A DNA stretch of 64,000 nt from DAISKN01 sp963716925. Its GTDB lineage: Bacteria; Acidobacteriota; Vicinamibacteria; Marinacidobacterales; SMYC01. The stretch lies in NCBI GenBank assembly GCA_963716925.1, contig CAVQUX010000010.1, positions 992,001 through 1,056,000 of the forward strand, given 5' to 3'. This document shows, in pieces, positions 55,518-64,000 of this stretch (positions within the stretch are counted from its first letter, which is position 1; the number at the start of each line of letters is the position of its first letter). The notes beneath the pieces are model-generated. The model worked only from the letters and a program-made list of their open reading frames with translations. It was not told the DNA's origin and did not search any database. The position numbers and the translations under genes are program-made.

Positions 55518-55531
55518 TAGACTCGCGCTTC
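55518..55531 (+). promoter_or_regulatory. -10 hexamer for a probably leaderless transcript
   Basis: TAGACT (55518-55523) is eight bases before ATG 55532; no Shine-Dalgarno is present. Confidence 0.35.
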
Positions 55532-58500
55532 ATGGGGCAAAGAATGGCCTTTCGCCTGGTCGCCGCCAGCGTTCTCTCCTCTTCGATTGTCGCCGCGCCG
55601 TCGCTCGCGAAGGAGGTGCGACTCACCCTTCGAGAGGGAACGAACTTCGCCGCGGCGCGCGCGGGCGGAGACGGAAGCTTCATCCTGGATCTGCACGGAA
55701 CGCTCTGGCGGCTTCCCGAAGGCGGCGGCAGAGCGGCGTCGATGACCGATGGCCTCGGAGACGACCGCCTCCCCGATGTCTCCCGTGACGGAAGTCGCAT
55801 CGTCTTTCAGTCCTACCGCAGCGGCACCTGGGACATCTGGTCGATGAACGCCGACGGTTCCTCGGCCGCGGCGTTAACCTCCGGCCCCGCGGACGATCGC
55901 GAGCCCGTCCTTTCGCCCGAGGGAGCCCGGGTCGCCTTTTCCTCGGATCGGTCCGGCAACTACGACCTGTGGATCCTGGATCTCGCCACCTCCGTTCTGA
56001 AGCAGGTCACGAACGACGCGGCGCAGGACTACATGCCGGCCTGGACGCCTGAGGGGGACGAGATTGTGTTCGTCTCCGATCGAGCCGCCGACAAGAGCCC
56101 CGGCCTGTTTCGCGCGAAGGCGAGCGGTGAGGGCGAGGCCGTGCCCGTGGCGGAGATCGAGGGGGCCGTCTCCTCCCCCTCGGTCAGCGCGGATGGGAAG
56201 CTCGTCGCTTTTCGGCTGCTCCTCCTCGGAAACACGGGCGCGGACGCGATGGGGCGCGCCGCCGAGGCGAGTCGGCTAGCGGTCGTTCCCCTGGCCGGGG
56301 GCGAGCCCAGGCTTCTCGACACTCCGGACGACGTCTTTCCCTTCCGCCCCCAGTGGTCGGGGAGGAACGAGATCGTCTACACCGCGGCGGGCTCCCTCTG
56401 GCGACAGAGTCTCGAGCCGCGAAGCGAAGCGAGGAAGGTCCCGTTCGAAGCCGAGGTGGTTCTCGATCGGCCGAGCTATCGGAGACGTCCCGTCGATTTT
56501 CCGAAGAGCCGCGAGCGCCGGCCGGTTCGAGGCATGGTGCGTCCGGTGGTCTCTCCCGATCATTCCCTCATCGTCTATGCCGCCCTCGGGGATCTGTTCC
56601 TGGTCTCGACCGACGGTGGCAGCCCGATTCCCCTGACCCGCGACGAGCCCCTCGATACCGACCCCCACTGGGCCCCCGACAGCCGCTCCATCGTGTTCGC
56701 GAGCGATCGCGCGGGGACGATGGATCTGTGGGTCAAGGACGTCGAAGCGCCTCCGAGCGAGGGCGAGAGACGGCTCACCACGTCGCCCGGAGCCGAGCTC
56801 TCTCCCGCGTGGTCTCCCGACGGCAAGACCGTCGCGTACGTCGATCACGATTCGAGACTGCACGTGGTTTCGATTCAGGGGGAGGGGGACCGCGCTCTCA
56901 CCGAGCCGCGGCGAGGCGTCGGGATCCCCACCTGGTCGAGCGACTCTCGCCACGTGGCGCTCTCGGTTCACGTCCCGCTGTCCTCGAGGTTCCGCGAGGG
57001 ATACAACCGGGTGCTGGTCGTGGATACGACCACCGGCGAATCGCACCTGCTCGACGAGCCCGACCGGAGCATCGGGGTCCGCGACGGCGACGGCCCCGTC
57101 TGGCGGCCGGACGGGGGCGCTCTCGCCTTCGCCATGGACGGCGGACTCTGGACTCTGCCGGTGACGCCCGACGGCCAGACTGCGGGGCGGCCCAGGCAGA
57201 TCGCGGGCGAGGTCGTGGACTTCCCCAGCTGGTCGGGCGACGGGAAGAAGATCGTTTTCCTCGGCGCGGGCGGCCTCGCCGAGGTCGAAGTCGAGACCGG
57301 AATCGTTCGCAGGATCGAGATCCAGCACGACTTCGAGGTCGAGTCCGCCGAAGGCCGACTCCTCATCCGGAACGTCCGGCTGGTCGACGGCACGGGAGCG
57401 GCGCCTCGAGACGGGATGGACGTCGCCATCGAGGGCGACCGCATCGCTCGGGTCGAGCCCACGGGCGGCGAGGTCGCGGAGGACGTTCGCGTCGTTTCGG
57501 GAGAGGGCAGGACGCTCATCCCCGGGCTCATCGAAATGCACACCCACCTCGGTCTTCCCGCCTGGGGAAGCCGCCAAGGCAAGGTGTGGCTGGCCTATGG
57601 GATCACGTCGCTACGAACTCCCGCGGACGCTCTCTACCGGGTCGTCGAAGAAAGGGAGTCGATCCGGGCCGGCCGGCGCGTCGGCCCGCGGATCTTCTAT
57701 ACGGGAGCCACGTTCGACGGCGATCGCATCTACTACACCGGCGCCCTGGCCGTGAACGATTCCGAAGAGCTCGAGCAGGAGCTGAAGCGGGCGGTATCGC
57801 TCGGCTACGACCTGGTGAAGACCTACGTGCGTCTTCCCGACGCGCTCCAGAAGGAGGCCATCGAGAAGGCTCACGCCGAGGGCATGTTCGTCACCTCGCA
57901 CGAGGTCTACCCGGCGGTGGCCTACGGGGTCGACGGCATCGAGCACTTGAGCGGGACGTCGAGGCGAGGCTTTTCGCCCAAGCTCACCCAGCTCCGGAGA
58001 ACCTATGACGACGTCGTCGAGCTCATCGCGCGCTCCGGTGTCTATTTCACTCCGACGGTTCTTCTCCACGGAGGCTACACGCTCGCGCTCGCGCGGGAAC
58101 CGGGCCTCCTCGACGAGACCCGCTTCCTCACGCTCTTCCCACCGTTCGTGAAGGACGGCTTCCGCAACGGCCTTCGTCCCGCCGACGCGGCCGCGTCGGA
58201 AGCGGTGGTCGCTCCGGTTTTCGCCACCATCGACAGGATCCACGAGCGCGGGGGAAAGGTCATCGCCGGCACCGACTCGCCCATCATCCCCTATGGGCTG
58301 AGCCTCCTTCTCGAGATCGAGCAGCTCTCGGAAGCCGGTCTCGGCCCCATGGCGGCAATCGAGAGCGCCACGCGCGTCGCCGCCGAGGCCCTGGGCGCGG
58401 GCTCCGACCTCGGGACGATCGAGCCGGGAAAGATCGCCGACCTGGTCCTCCTGGGGGCCGATCCCTCGGAGGACATCAAGAACCTTCGAAGTACGGAGAT

Positions 58501-58555
58501 GGTCGTGGTGAACGGAAGGCTCCTGACGCTCGAACAGCTTCTGAAAGCTCCATGA
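55532..58555 (+). CDS. Exported TolB-propeller amidohydrolase
   Basis: 1007 residues. Signal peptide (ASVLSSSIVAAPSLAKE), about ten PD40/TolB blades in two sets (DVSRDGSRIVFQSYRSGTWD, VLSPEGARVAFSSDRSGNYD, HWAPDSRSIVFASDRAGTMD, AWSPDGKTVAYVDHDSRLHV), then an amidohydrolase domain from ~610: LIPGLIEMHTHLGLP (HxH), VTSHEVYPAVAYGVDGIEH and VIAGTDSPIIPYGL with the catalytic Asp. It probably acts on peptides or cyclic amides; the propeller gates substrate, as in related Xaa-Pro-type amidohydrolases. Confidence 0.9.
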   Translation: MGQRMAFRLVAASVLSSSIVAAPSLAKEVRLTLREGTNFAAARAGGDGSFILDLHGTLWRLPEGGGRAASMTDGLGDDRLPDVSRDGSRIVFQSYRSGTWDIWSMNADGSSAAALTSGPADDREPVLSPEGARVAFSSDRSGNYDLWILDLATSVLKQVTNDAAQDYMPAWTPEGDEIVFVSDRAADKSPGLFRAKASGEGEAVPVAEIEGAVSSPSVSADGKLVAFRLLLLGNTGADAMGRAAEASRLAVVPLAGGEPRLLDTPDDVFPFRPQWSGRNEIVYTAAGSLWRQSLEPRSEARKVPFEAEVVLDRPSYRRRPVDFPKSRERRPVRGMVRPVVSPDHSLIVYAALGDLFLVSTDGGSPIPLTRDEPLDTDPHWAPDSRSIVFASDRAGTMDLWVKDVEAPPSEGERRLTTSPGAELSPAWSPDGKTVAYVDHDSRLHVVSIQGEGDRALTEPRRGVGIPTWSSDSRHVALSVHVPLSSRFREGYNRVLVVDTTTGESHLLDEPDRSIGVRDGDGPVWRPDGGALAFAMDGGLWTLPVTPDGQTAGRPRQIAGEVVDFPSWSGDGKKIVFLGAGGLAEVEVETGIVRRIEIQHDFEVESAEGRLLIRNVRLVDGTGAAPRDGMDVAIEGDRIARVEPTGGEVAEDVRVVSGEGRTLIPGLIEMHTHLGLPAWGSRQGKVWLAYGITSLRTPADALYRVVEERESIRAGRRVGPRIFYTGATFDGDRIYYTGALAVNDSEELEQELKRAVSLGYDLVKTYVRLPDALQKEAIEKAHAEGMFVTSHEVYPAVAYGVDGIEHLSGTSRRGFSPKLTQLRRTYDDVVELIARSGVYFTPTVLLHGGYTLALAREPGLLDETRFLTLFPPFVKDGFRNGLRPADAAASEAVVAPVFATIDRIHERGGKVIAGTDSPIIPYGLSLLLEIEQLSEAGLGPMAAIESATRVAAEALGAGSDLGTIEPGKIADLVLLGADPSEDIKNLRSTEMVVVNGRLLTLEQLLKAP

Positions 58556-61279
58556 AGGGGGAAACGATGGTTCGCTCTCTGGGAACGGCTCTCGTCCTCT
58601 GGTCCCTGGCGGCGCCGTCATCGGCGTCGGAGGATATCGCTTCGCCTCAAAGCTTCTTCGGCTTCGAGCTAGGAGCCGACGGGGAGATGGCGCGCTATCC
58701 CGCGGTGCTCGAGTACCTGAAGCAGATCGCGGCGACCTCCGATCGCGTCCTGTATCAGGAGATCGGAAAGACCACCCTCGGAAACGATTACGTCCTTCTT
58801 CAGATATCGAGCCCCGAGAACCTCGCCCGTCTCGATCGGCTGGTCGAGATCAACCGAGAGCTCGCGGACCCGCGCGGCCTCACCGAGGACCAGGCCCGTG
58901 GCCTGGTGGAAGAAGGAAGGCCGTTCTACTTCCTCTACGCGACCATCCATTCCACCGAAGTCGGCAACGGCCAGGCGATTCCGCTCATCGTGCATCGGCT
59001 CGCCACCGAGGACTCTCCCGAGATCCGGGAGATCCTGGACAACACCGTTCTCCTCGCTGGTGCCCTCGCAGAACCCCGACGGGCAGGTGATGGTCATCGA
59101 CCACTGGTACAAGACGAAGGGGACTTCGCTGAGCCGGGTCTATCCCGACCTCTACCACAAGTACGCCGGCCATGACGACAACCGCGACTGGTTCATGTTC
59201 ACGCAGAAGGAGACGCGGCTCAACATCGAGAAGATCCAGAACGTCTTCAAGCCCACGGTCACTCACGACATGCACCAGATGGGGCAGACGGGCGCGCGCA
59301 TCTTCGTGCCGCCGTTCTCGGATCCCTACGACCCCAACGTGCACCCTCTGCTCGTCTCCGGGCAGGCCTCGTTGGGCCTCGCGATGGCGGGGGCTCTCGC
59401 CGCGTCGGGGAAGGAGGGCGTGACCTACAACGATCTCTTCGATCTCTACGCGCCCGCGCGGCAGTACATGGTGTACCACGGGCAGCCGCGGATCCTCACC
59501 GAGATCGCGAGCGCGAATCTCGCCGACCCCTATCGAAGCCCGACGAATCAGCCGCTCGGGCCGCAGGAGTCGAGGTGGAACTTTCCGACTCCCTACAGCA
59601 AGGCCGAGTGGCGCCTGTCGCAAATCGTGGACTACGGGATGACCGCGGTCTTCGGCGGCCTCACCCACCTCGCGAAATACCGGCGCGAGTGGCTCTCGAA
59701 CTTCCACCGGGTCCACCGCGACTGGGTCGAGCGCGACGAGCCCCCCTATGCCTTCGTGATTCCGAAGGAGCAGCGTGACCCCCACGCCCTGAAGCAGCTT
59801 CTCGAGATCCTGGACTTCGGCGAAGTCGAGATTCATCGCGCCCGGGCGGATTTCTCCTCGCGAGGGAAGAGCTATTCCGCGGGCTCCTTCGTCGTTCCCT
59901 TGAACCAGCCCTACGGCGCTTTCGCCAAGACCCTGCTCGAGGTCCAGGTCTATCCCGATCTGCGCTACTACCCCGGCGGTCCTCCGATCCCGCCCTATGA
60001 CGTCACCGGGCATACCCTGGGCTACCTCACCGGGGTCGATGTCGATCCGATTGAAGAGCCGCTCGCGGTTCTGACCGAGCGAATCGAGGCCCCGGCTCCC
60101 GAGGCGCAGCCCTTGCCCGATCGTCCCCGATGGGCATACGTGATTCCCGCGGAGACGAACGCGGGCTTCGTGGCGCTGAACCGACTCTCGAGGGAGGAGG
60201 TCCCGGTGTTTCGCGCCGCGGCGTCGTTCCAGAGCGGCGGCCGGAGCTTTCCGCCGGGAGCGTTTCTGGTGCCTCCATCGGCGAAGTCCCGGACGATTCT
60301 CGAAGAGCTCGCCTCGACCTCGAGCCTCCCCGTCTTCGGGGCCGACTCCGCCCCGCCGGTAGAGGGGTTTCGCATGAAGCGGCCCACACGGGTCGGTCTC
60401 TACAAGGCCGCGAACAACATGCCCGCCGGTTGGCTCATGTGGCTCTTCGAGAATTACGGTTTCCGACACGAGGTGATGTCGTCGGTGGATTTCGCCTCCG
60501 ACCTCTCGGCGAAGTACGACGTCATCGTGCTCCCCTCCGGCACCACGAAGAGCCGGATGATCCGGGGGCTGTCCCCCGAGGAGTATGACGAGTCGTGGCG
60601 CTGGGCCTACGGCATCGGGGACGCGGGATGGGCACAGCTGGAACGGTTCGTCCGCGGAGGAGGCACGCTCGTCGCCATCGGAAGCGCGGTCGCGACCGCC
60701 CGCGATCTCCTGTCGCTCCCCATCGAGCCGGTCCTCCCCGAGGCGCCGTCGCGGTTCGGACGCGGCGCCGTCGGGCGTGACCAGAGGCCTCCCGTCGAAG
60801 CGGCCGAGGTCGAGCGACTCTTCAAGGAATCCTTCCAGAGCCCGGCGGCGCTTCTGAAGGCCATCGAGTCGAGAGTCGTGGACCCGACCTCCGTCTTCTA
60901 CTGCCCGGGGTCGCTGCTGAAGCAGGAGTTCGACGTCGCCCACCCCGTCGCCTTCGGGATGCCCCGGAGCTGGCCGGTGTTCTTCGCCTTCGATCAGGCG
61001 TACCGGCTCGAGCCGAGCTTCGACGTTCAGGCGCGCGTGGTGTCGCGTTATCCCGACGAGGAGAAGCAGGTCGCGAGCGGCTGGCTCCTGGGAGACGAGC
61101 TCCTGCGCGACCAGGCGAACGTGGTCTGGTTCCAGGTGGGAAAGGGAACCGCCGTGACCCTCGGAAGCGAGGTCGACTTCCGCGCCCAGACTCCGGCGAC
61201 GTTCAAGCTCCTCTTCAACGCGATGGTGCAGGGTCCGGCGGCGAAGCTCGCGCCGGCGGAGCTCGCGCGGCTACGGTGA
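58552..61279 (+). CDS. Exported M14 family carboxypeptidase (one +1 frame break)
   Basis: ATG 58552 overlaps the previous stop (ATGA). Signal peptide (TALVLWSLAAPSSAS); LYQEIGKTTLGNDYVLLQIS; the zinc motif ATIHSTEVGNGQ (HxxE). The frame breaks near 59050-59060; removing one base gives LLVPSQNPDGQVMVIDHWY and 908 residues. THDMHQMGQTGARIFVPPF supplies the third zinc His. A long C-terminal part (YPGGPPIPPYDVTGHTLGYL, GTAVTLGSEVDFRAQTPATF) resembles a glutamine amidotransferase-like domain seen in these proteins. Peptide digestion in the periplasm is likely. Confidence 0.88.
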
Positions 61280-62587
61280 GGGGCTGCTCCCGGTGCGCTG
61301 CTCGCCCCGGTTGCGGTACAGGCCGATGAGCCAGTAGAGCCCGGCGACGGCAACCGGCACCATCATCCAGCGCAGCGCGCTCGCGAGAGACTGCGCGTCG
61401 AGCTCCGGCCAGTCGAATTGCCCGAGCCGCGCCCCGCGCTCGACCATCCAGTGCCAGCCGGTATGCGCCACCAGCGCCGACAGGATCACCGTTCCCGTGC
61501 GCTCGGCGACGACGTGGCGGAAGAGGATCGCGAGGAGCGGGAGGAGCACGACCAGAACCAGGAGCTGTCCGAGCTCGACCCCGAGGTTGAACGCCAGGAG
61601 CGACGTGAGGAGGTGCGAGCCCGCGAACTGCAGCGTCTCCGTGAGAGCGAACGAGAAGCCGAATCCATGCACCAGGCCGAATCCGAACGTGATGAGCCAG
61701 CGCCGGTGCACCTTGCCTCCGACGATGTTCTCGAGCGCCATGTAGACGATCGAGGTCGCAATCAGGGTTTCGACCAGAGTCGGGAACCACATCGCGTCGG
61801 GAGCGAGGCCGTAGGCCGAGGAGACGAGAGTGATGGAGTGGGCGACGGTGAACGAGGTCACGAGGAGGACCAGCTCACGGAGCCGGCGAAACGGGATGAT
61901 GAGGCAGAAGAGAAAGAGCAGGTGATCGGTGCCTTCGAGGATGTGGAGGAACCCGAGCCGGACGAAGCTGAGGAAAGCCTGGTGCCAGGCGGGATCGAGG
62001 CGGATCAGGCCGGGGTTGCCCAGGAAATCGAACGCCCGCACGGAACCGTCGGGCTGGATGAAGCGGAGGACGTTCATGACCGACATGCCCAGACGCTCGA
62101 GGCCGGGATTGATCGTGAACTCGGAGCGGTCCGAGTCGATCGGATACTCGAAGAGAACGTCGAGGAGTCCCTGGGCCCAGTAGATCTCGGTCTCGGGCGG
62201 AAGCGGCGGCCCCCGGACGTGCGCCAGTGCGCTCTGGTAGTCGTCGAAGGAGCGGTCGGAAGGAAGGGATACCCTCGCCGCCGCGATTTCGGGGTCCACC
62301 AGGCGCTCGCCTCCCTCGTACAGCTCGACGTAGTCGGCGATCCAGAGGATGGCGGCGTCCCGGAGAACGGAATCGACCTGGGTGAGGTCCAGGTAGCCCC
62401 GCGGGTCGGTGGGAACGCTCATGTCCCTCATCGCCGCCAGCGGGACGCGCACCAGGAGCCGCATGCGGTCTCCCTTCGGCTCGAGAAACGCCTGGACTCG
62501 AACGCTCGACGGTATCTCATGGCCGAAGGCGGTTGCCGCAAGGGTCAGAGCCGTCGTCAGAACGGCGGCGAACCGCTTTCCGGGCAT
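61271..62587 (-). CDS. HupE/UreJ family membrane protein
   Basis: 438 residues. A signal peptide (LTTALTLAATAFGHEIPS) and an exported ~190-residue domain are followed by six membrane helices of the HupE/UreJ_2 type: FLHILEGTDHLLFLFCLIIP, SFTVAHSITLVSSAYG, FGFGLVHGFGFSFAL and FNLGVELGQLLVL, all with conserved His. The His-rich helices suggest metal (nickel, cobalt) or proton-linked transport. Its 3' end overlaps the M14 stop by 9 bases, tail to tail. Confidence 0.9.
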   Translation of the reverse strand: MPGKRFAAVLTTALTLAATAFGHEIPSSVRVQAFLEPKGDRMRLLVRVPLAAMRDMSVPTDPRGYLDLTQVDSVLRDAAILWIADYVELYEGGERLVDPEIAAARVSLPSDRSFDDYQSALAHVRGPPLPPETEIYWAQGLLDVLFEYPIDSDRSEFTINPGLERLGMSVMNVLRFIQPDGSVRAFDFLGNPGLIRLDPAWHQAFLSFVRLGFLHILEGTDHLLFLFCLIIPFRRLRELVLLVTSFTVAHSITLVSSAYGLAPDAMWFPTLVETLIATSIVYMALENIVGGKVHRRWLITFGFGLVHGFGFSFALTETLQFAGSHLLTSLLAFNLGVELGQLLVLVVLLPLLAILFRHVVAERTGTVILSALVAHTGWHWMVERGARLGQFDWPELDAQSLASALRWMMVPVAVAGLYWLIGLYRNRGEQRTGSSPSP

Positions 62588-62674
62588 GTCCGGAAAGCCT
62601 AGGTTATCGACGCGCTCGGCGCAAATGAGCTATACTCGCCCCCCAATTCGCGAGACTTTCCGGAGGTACAGACG

Positions 62675-63934
62675 ATGGGACTTTGGAAACGGAGATCGAA
62701 CCTGATCATCGGCGCGGCCTTCGTCGCCGTCTTCGTGGCGCTTGCCCTCGGCCAATACGTGCTGGAGGCGACGTCGGCCGCTCCCGCCTCGATCGCGCCT
62801 ATTGCGGACGTTCAGGCGCCGATGTTCGCAGTGGATCCACTCTGGCCAAAGCCGCTTCCCAACCATTGGCTCATCGGGTCCACGATCGGTGTGACCGTCG
62901 ATTCCCGCGACCACGTGTTCATCATCCATCGCCCGGACAGCTTCAATACGAGAACCGAGATCGGCGCAGCCACGAACCCGCCGACCGCCGTCGAGTGCTG
63001 CGTTCCCGCTCCGCCGGTCCTGGAGTTCGACCCGGAAGGGAACCTGGTGGGGCACTGGGGGGGCAAAGGGCCGGGCTATGACTGGCCGAGCTCCAATCAC
63101 GGAATCACCGCCGACCACAAGGACAACCTCTGGATCGGCGGCAACGGGGGCGACGATGCCCACATGCTGAAGTTCACGCGCGACGGGAAGTTCCTCAAGC
63201 AGTTCGGCAAGCCCGGCGTTCGGCGCGCCGCGGGCTACACCGAGAAGGAGCCGAAGTTCGTCGGCGGGAGCCACGACAAGGAGAACTTCGGGAGGGTCGC
63301 CAAGGTCGCGTTCGACGCCTCGGCGAACGAGGTCTACGTTTCCGACGGCTACCTCAACAAGCGAGTGGCCGTCCTCGACATGGACACCGGCGCCTTCAAG
63401 CGCTACTGGGGCGCCTACGGAAACAAGCCCGATGACACCGACCTCGGCCCATACGATCCCAAGGCGCCGCCGGCACAGCAGTTCCGCAACCCCGTCCACT
63501 GCGCCGATCCCTCGAACGACGGCTTCGTCTACGTCTGCGACCGTCCGAACGATCGGCTCCAGGTGTTCAAGAAGGACGGAACGTTCGTGAAGGAGACCTT
63601 CATCGAGAAGGAGACCCTGGGAGACGGGTCGGTCTGGGACATCGCGTTCTCCAAGGACCCCCAGCAGAAGTACATCTACATCGCCGACGGCAAGAACCAG
63701 AAGGTCTACGTGATGGATCGGCAGTCTCTCGAGATCCTGACGAGCTTCGGCGACGGGGGCCGTCAACCCGGGCAGTTCTTCGCGGTGCACAGCATCGCCA
63801 CCGACTCCAAGGGCAACATCTACACCACGGAAACCTACGAGGGGAAGCGGGTGCAGAAGTTCGTCTACAAAGGGCTCGGACCGGTCAAGGAGAAGGACCA
63901 GGGTACGGTCTGGCCGAAGGCGACCTCGAAGTAG
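62675..63934 (+). CDS. NHL-repeat beta-propeller protein
   Basis: 419 residues. A membrane anchor (LIIGAAFVAVFVALALGQYV), then blades with NHL-like motifs: GVTVDSRDHVFIIHRP, GITADHKDNLWIGGNGGDD, KVAFDASANEVYVSDGYLNKRV, HCADPSNDGFVYVCDRPNDRL, SIATDSKGNIYTTETYEGKRV. Shine-Dalgarno GGAGG 9 bases before ATG 62675. Likely a periplasmic scaffold or peptidyl-hydroxyglycine-lyase-like propeller; no catalytic residues identified. 63935-64000 holds no gene. Confidence 0.85.
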   Translation: MGLWKRRSNLIIGAAFVAVFVALALGQYVLEATSAAPASIAPIADVQAPMFAVDPLWPKPLPNHWLIGSTIGVTVDSRDHVFIIHRPDSFNTRTEIGAATNPPTAVECCVPAPPVLEFDPEGNLVGHWGGKGPGYDWPSSNHGITADHKDNLWIGGNGGDDAHMLKFTRDGKFLKQFGKPGVRRAAGYTEKEPKFVGGSHDKENFGRVAKVAFDASANEVYVSDGYLNKRVAVLDMDTGAFKRYWGAYGNKPDDTDLGPYDPKAPPAQQFRNPVHCADPSNDGFVYVCDRPNDRLQVFKKDGTFVKETFIEKETLGDGSVWDIAFSKDPQQKYIYIADGKNQKVYVMDRQSLEILTSFGDGGRQPGQFFAVHSIATDSKGNIYTTETYEGKRVQKFVYKGLGPVKEKDQGTVWPKATSK

Positions 63935-64000
63935 TCATCCTCTCGGCGAGAGAGAGCAGGTAGGGGAGACCCTGTAGCAGTCGGGCTCCGTGCCACGACA

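Noticed and set aside
58985..60943. A 652-codon minus-strand open frame
   Set aside because: It is antisense to the M14 peptidase, which carries zinc motifs; no domain in the reverse reading.
1..64000. CRISPR arrays or prophage
   Set aside because: No regularly spaced short repeats with unique spacers, and no terminase, portal, capsid or tail genes were seen.

Overview
The window is GC-rich bacterial DNA with high GC at third codon positions, very short intergenic gaps, many 4-base start/stop overlaps (ATGA, GTGA) and few phage or transposon traces. A full-length MacB/FtsX-type orphan permease of the ADOP type, paired DUF5916 outer-membrane proteins, DUF4097 adhesin-like proteins, an ASPIC/UnbV protein and secreted TolB-type amidohydrolases together suggest an uncultured member of the Acidobacteriota. 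That placement rests on gene content only.

Layout. 1-1262: a cut-off GNAT-like gene and a membrane protein. 1274-18151 (minus strand): about fourteen tightly packed genes for an envelope glycoconjugate. They comprise two flippases, an O-antigen ligase, three glycosyltransferase genes (one fused to a nucleotidyltransferase), three methyltransferases, three radical SAM enzymes (two of the B12-binding type), a DUF4214 membrane protein and an amidohydrolase. 18201-23186 (plus): porin, cupredoxin, sensor kinase and sigma-54 response regulator. 24573-27240: an integron cassette array without an integrase, with three clear ~127-bp attC sites and mostly unknown cassette genes, ending in a DUF4258 toxin/antitoxin-like pair. 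27429-37096: PQQ-like propeller, bacilliredoxin, Ada/AlkA repair protein, NIPSNAP and DUF4440 proteins, peroxiredoxin, ADOP permease, DUF4097 protein. 37124-51295: two DUF5916 proteins, tRNA-Val(TAC), UnbV protein, lipoprotein, YccA-like protein, TetR, PqqD, a paralogous exported pair, a CitE-like lyase and a secreted nuclease. 51413-53074: a toxin-antitoxin operon followed by gene debris and a tiny membrane peptide behind a sigma-54-like promoter. 53035-63934: DUF255 protein, TolB-amidohydrolase, M14 peptidase, HupE/UreJ protein and NHL protein.

The most striking window-wide signal concerns reading frames. About eighteen genes are broken by single-base indels. In eight cases the defect is a central extra A or T that turns GATC into GAATC or GATTC. 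Removing that base restores the frame, the family motif or a normal stop, and the repaired gene lengths are all multiples of three. The likeliest cause is a systematic sequencing error at a modified GATC motif rather than mass gene decay, so the affected genes are annotated here as probably intact in the organism.

Several leading genes have a -10-like hexamer only 6-9 bases before the start codon and no Shine-Dalgarno sequence, which suggests frequent leaderless transcription.
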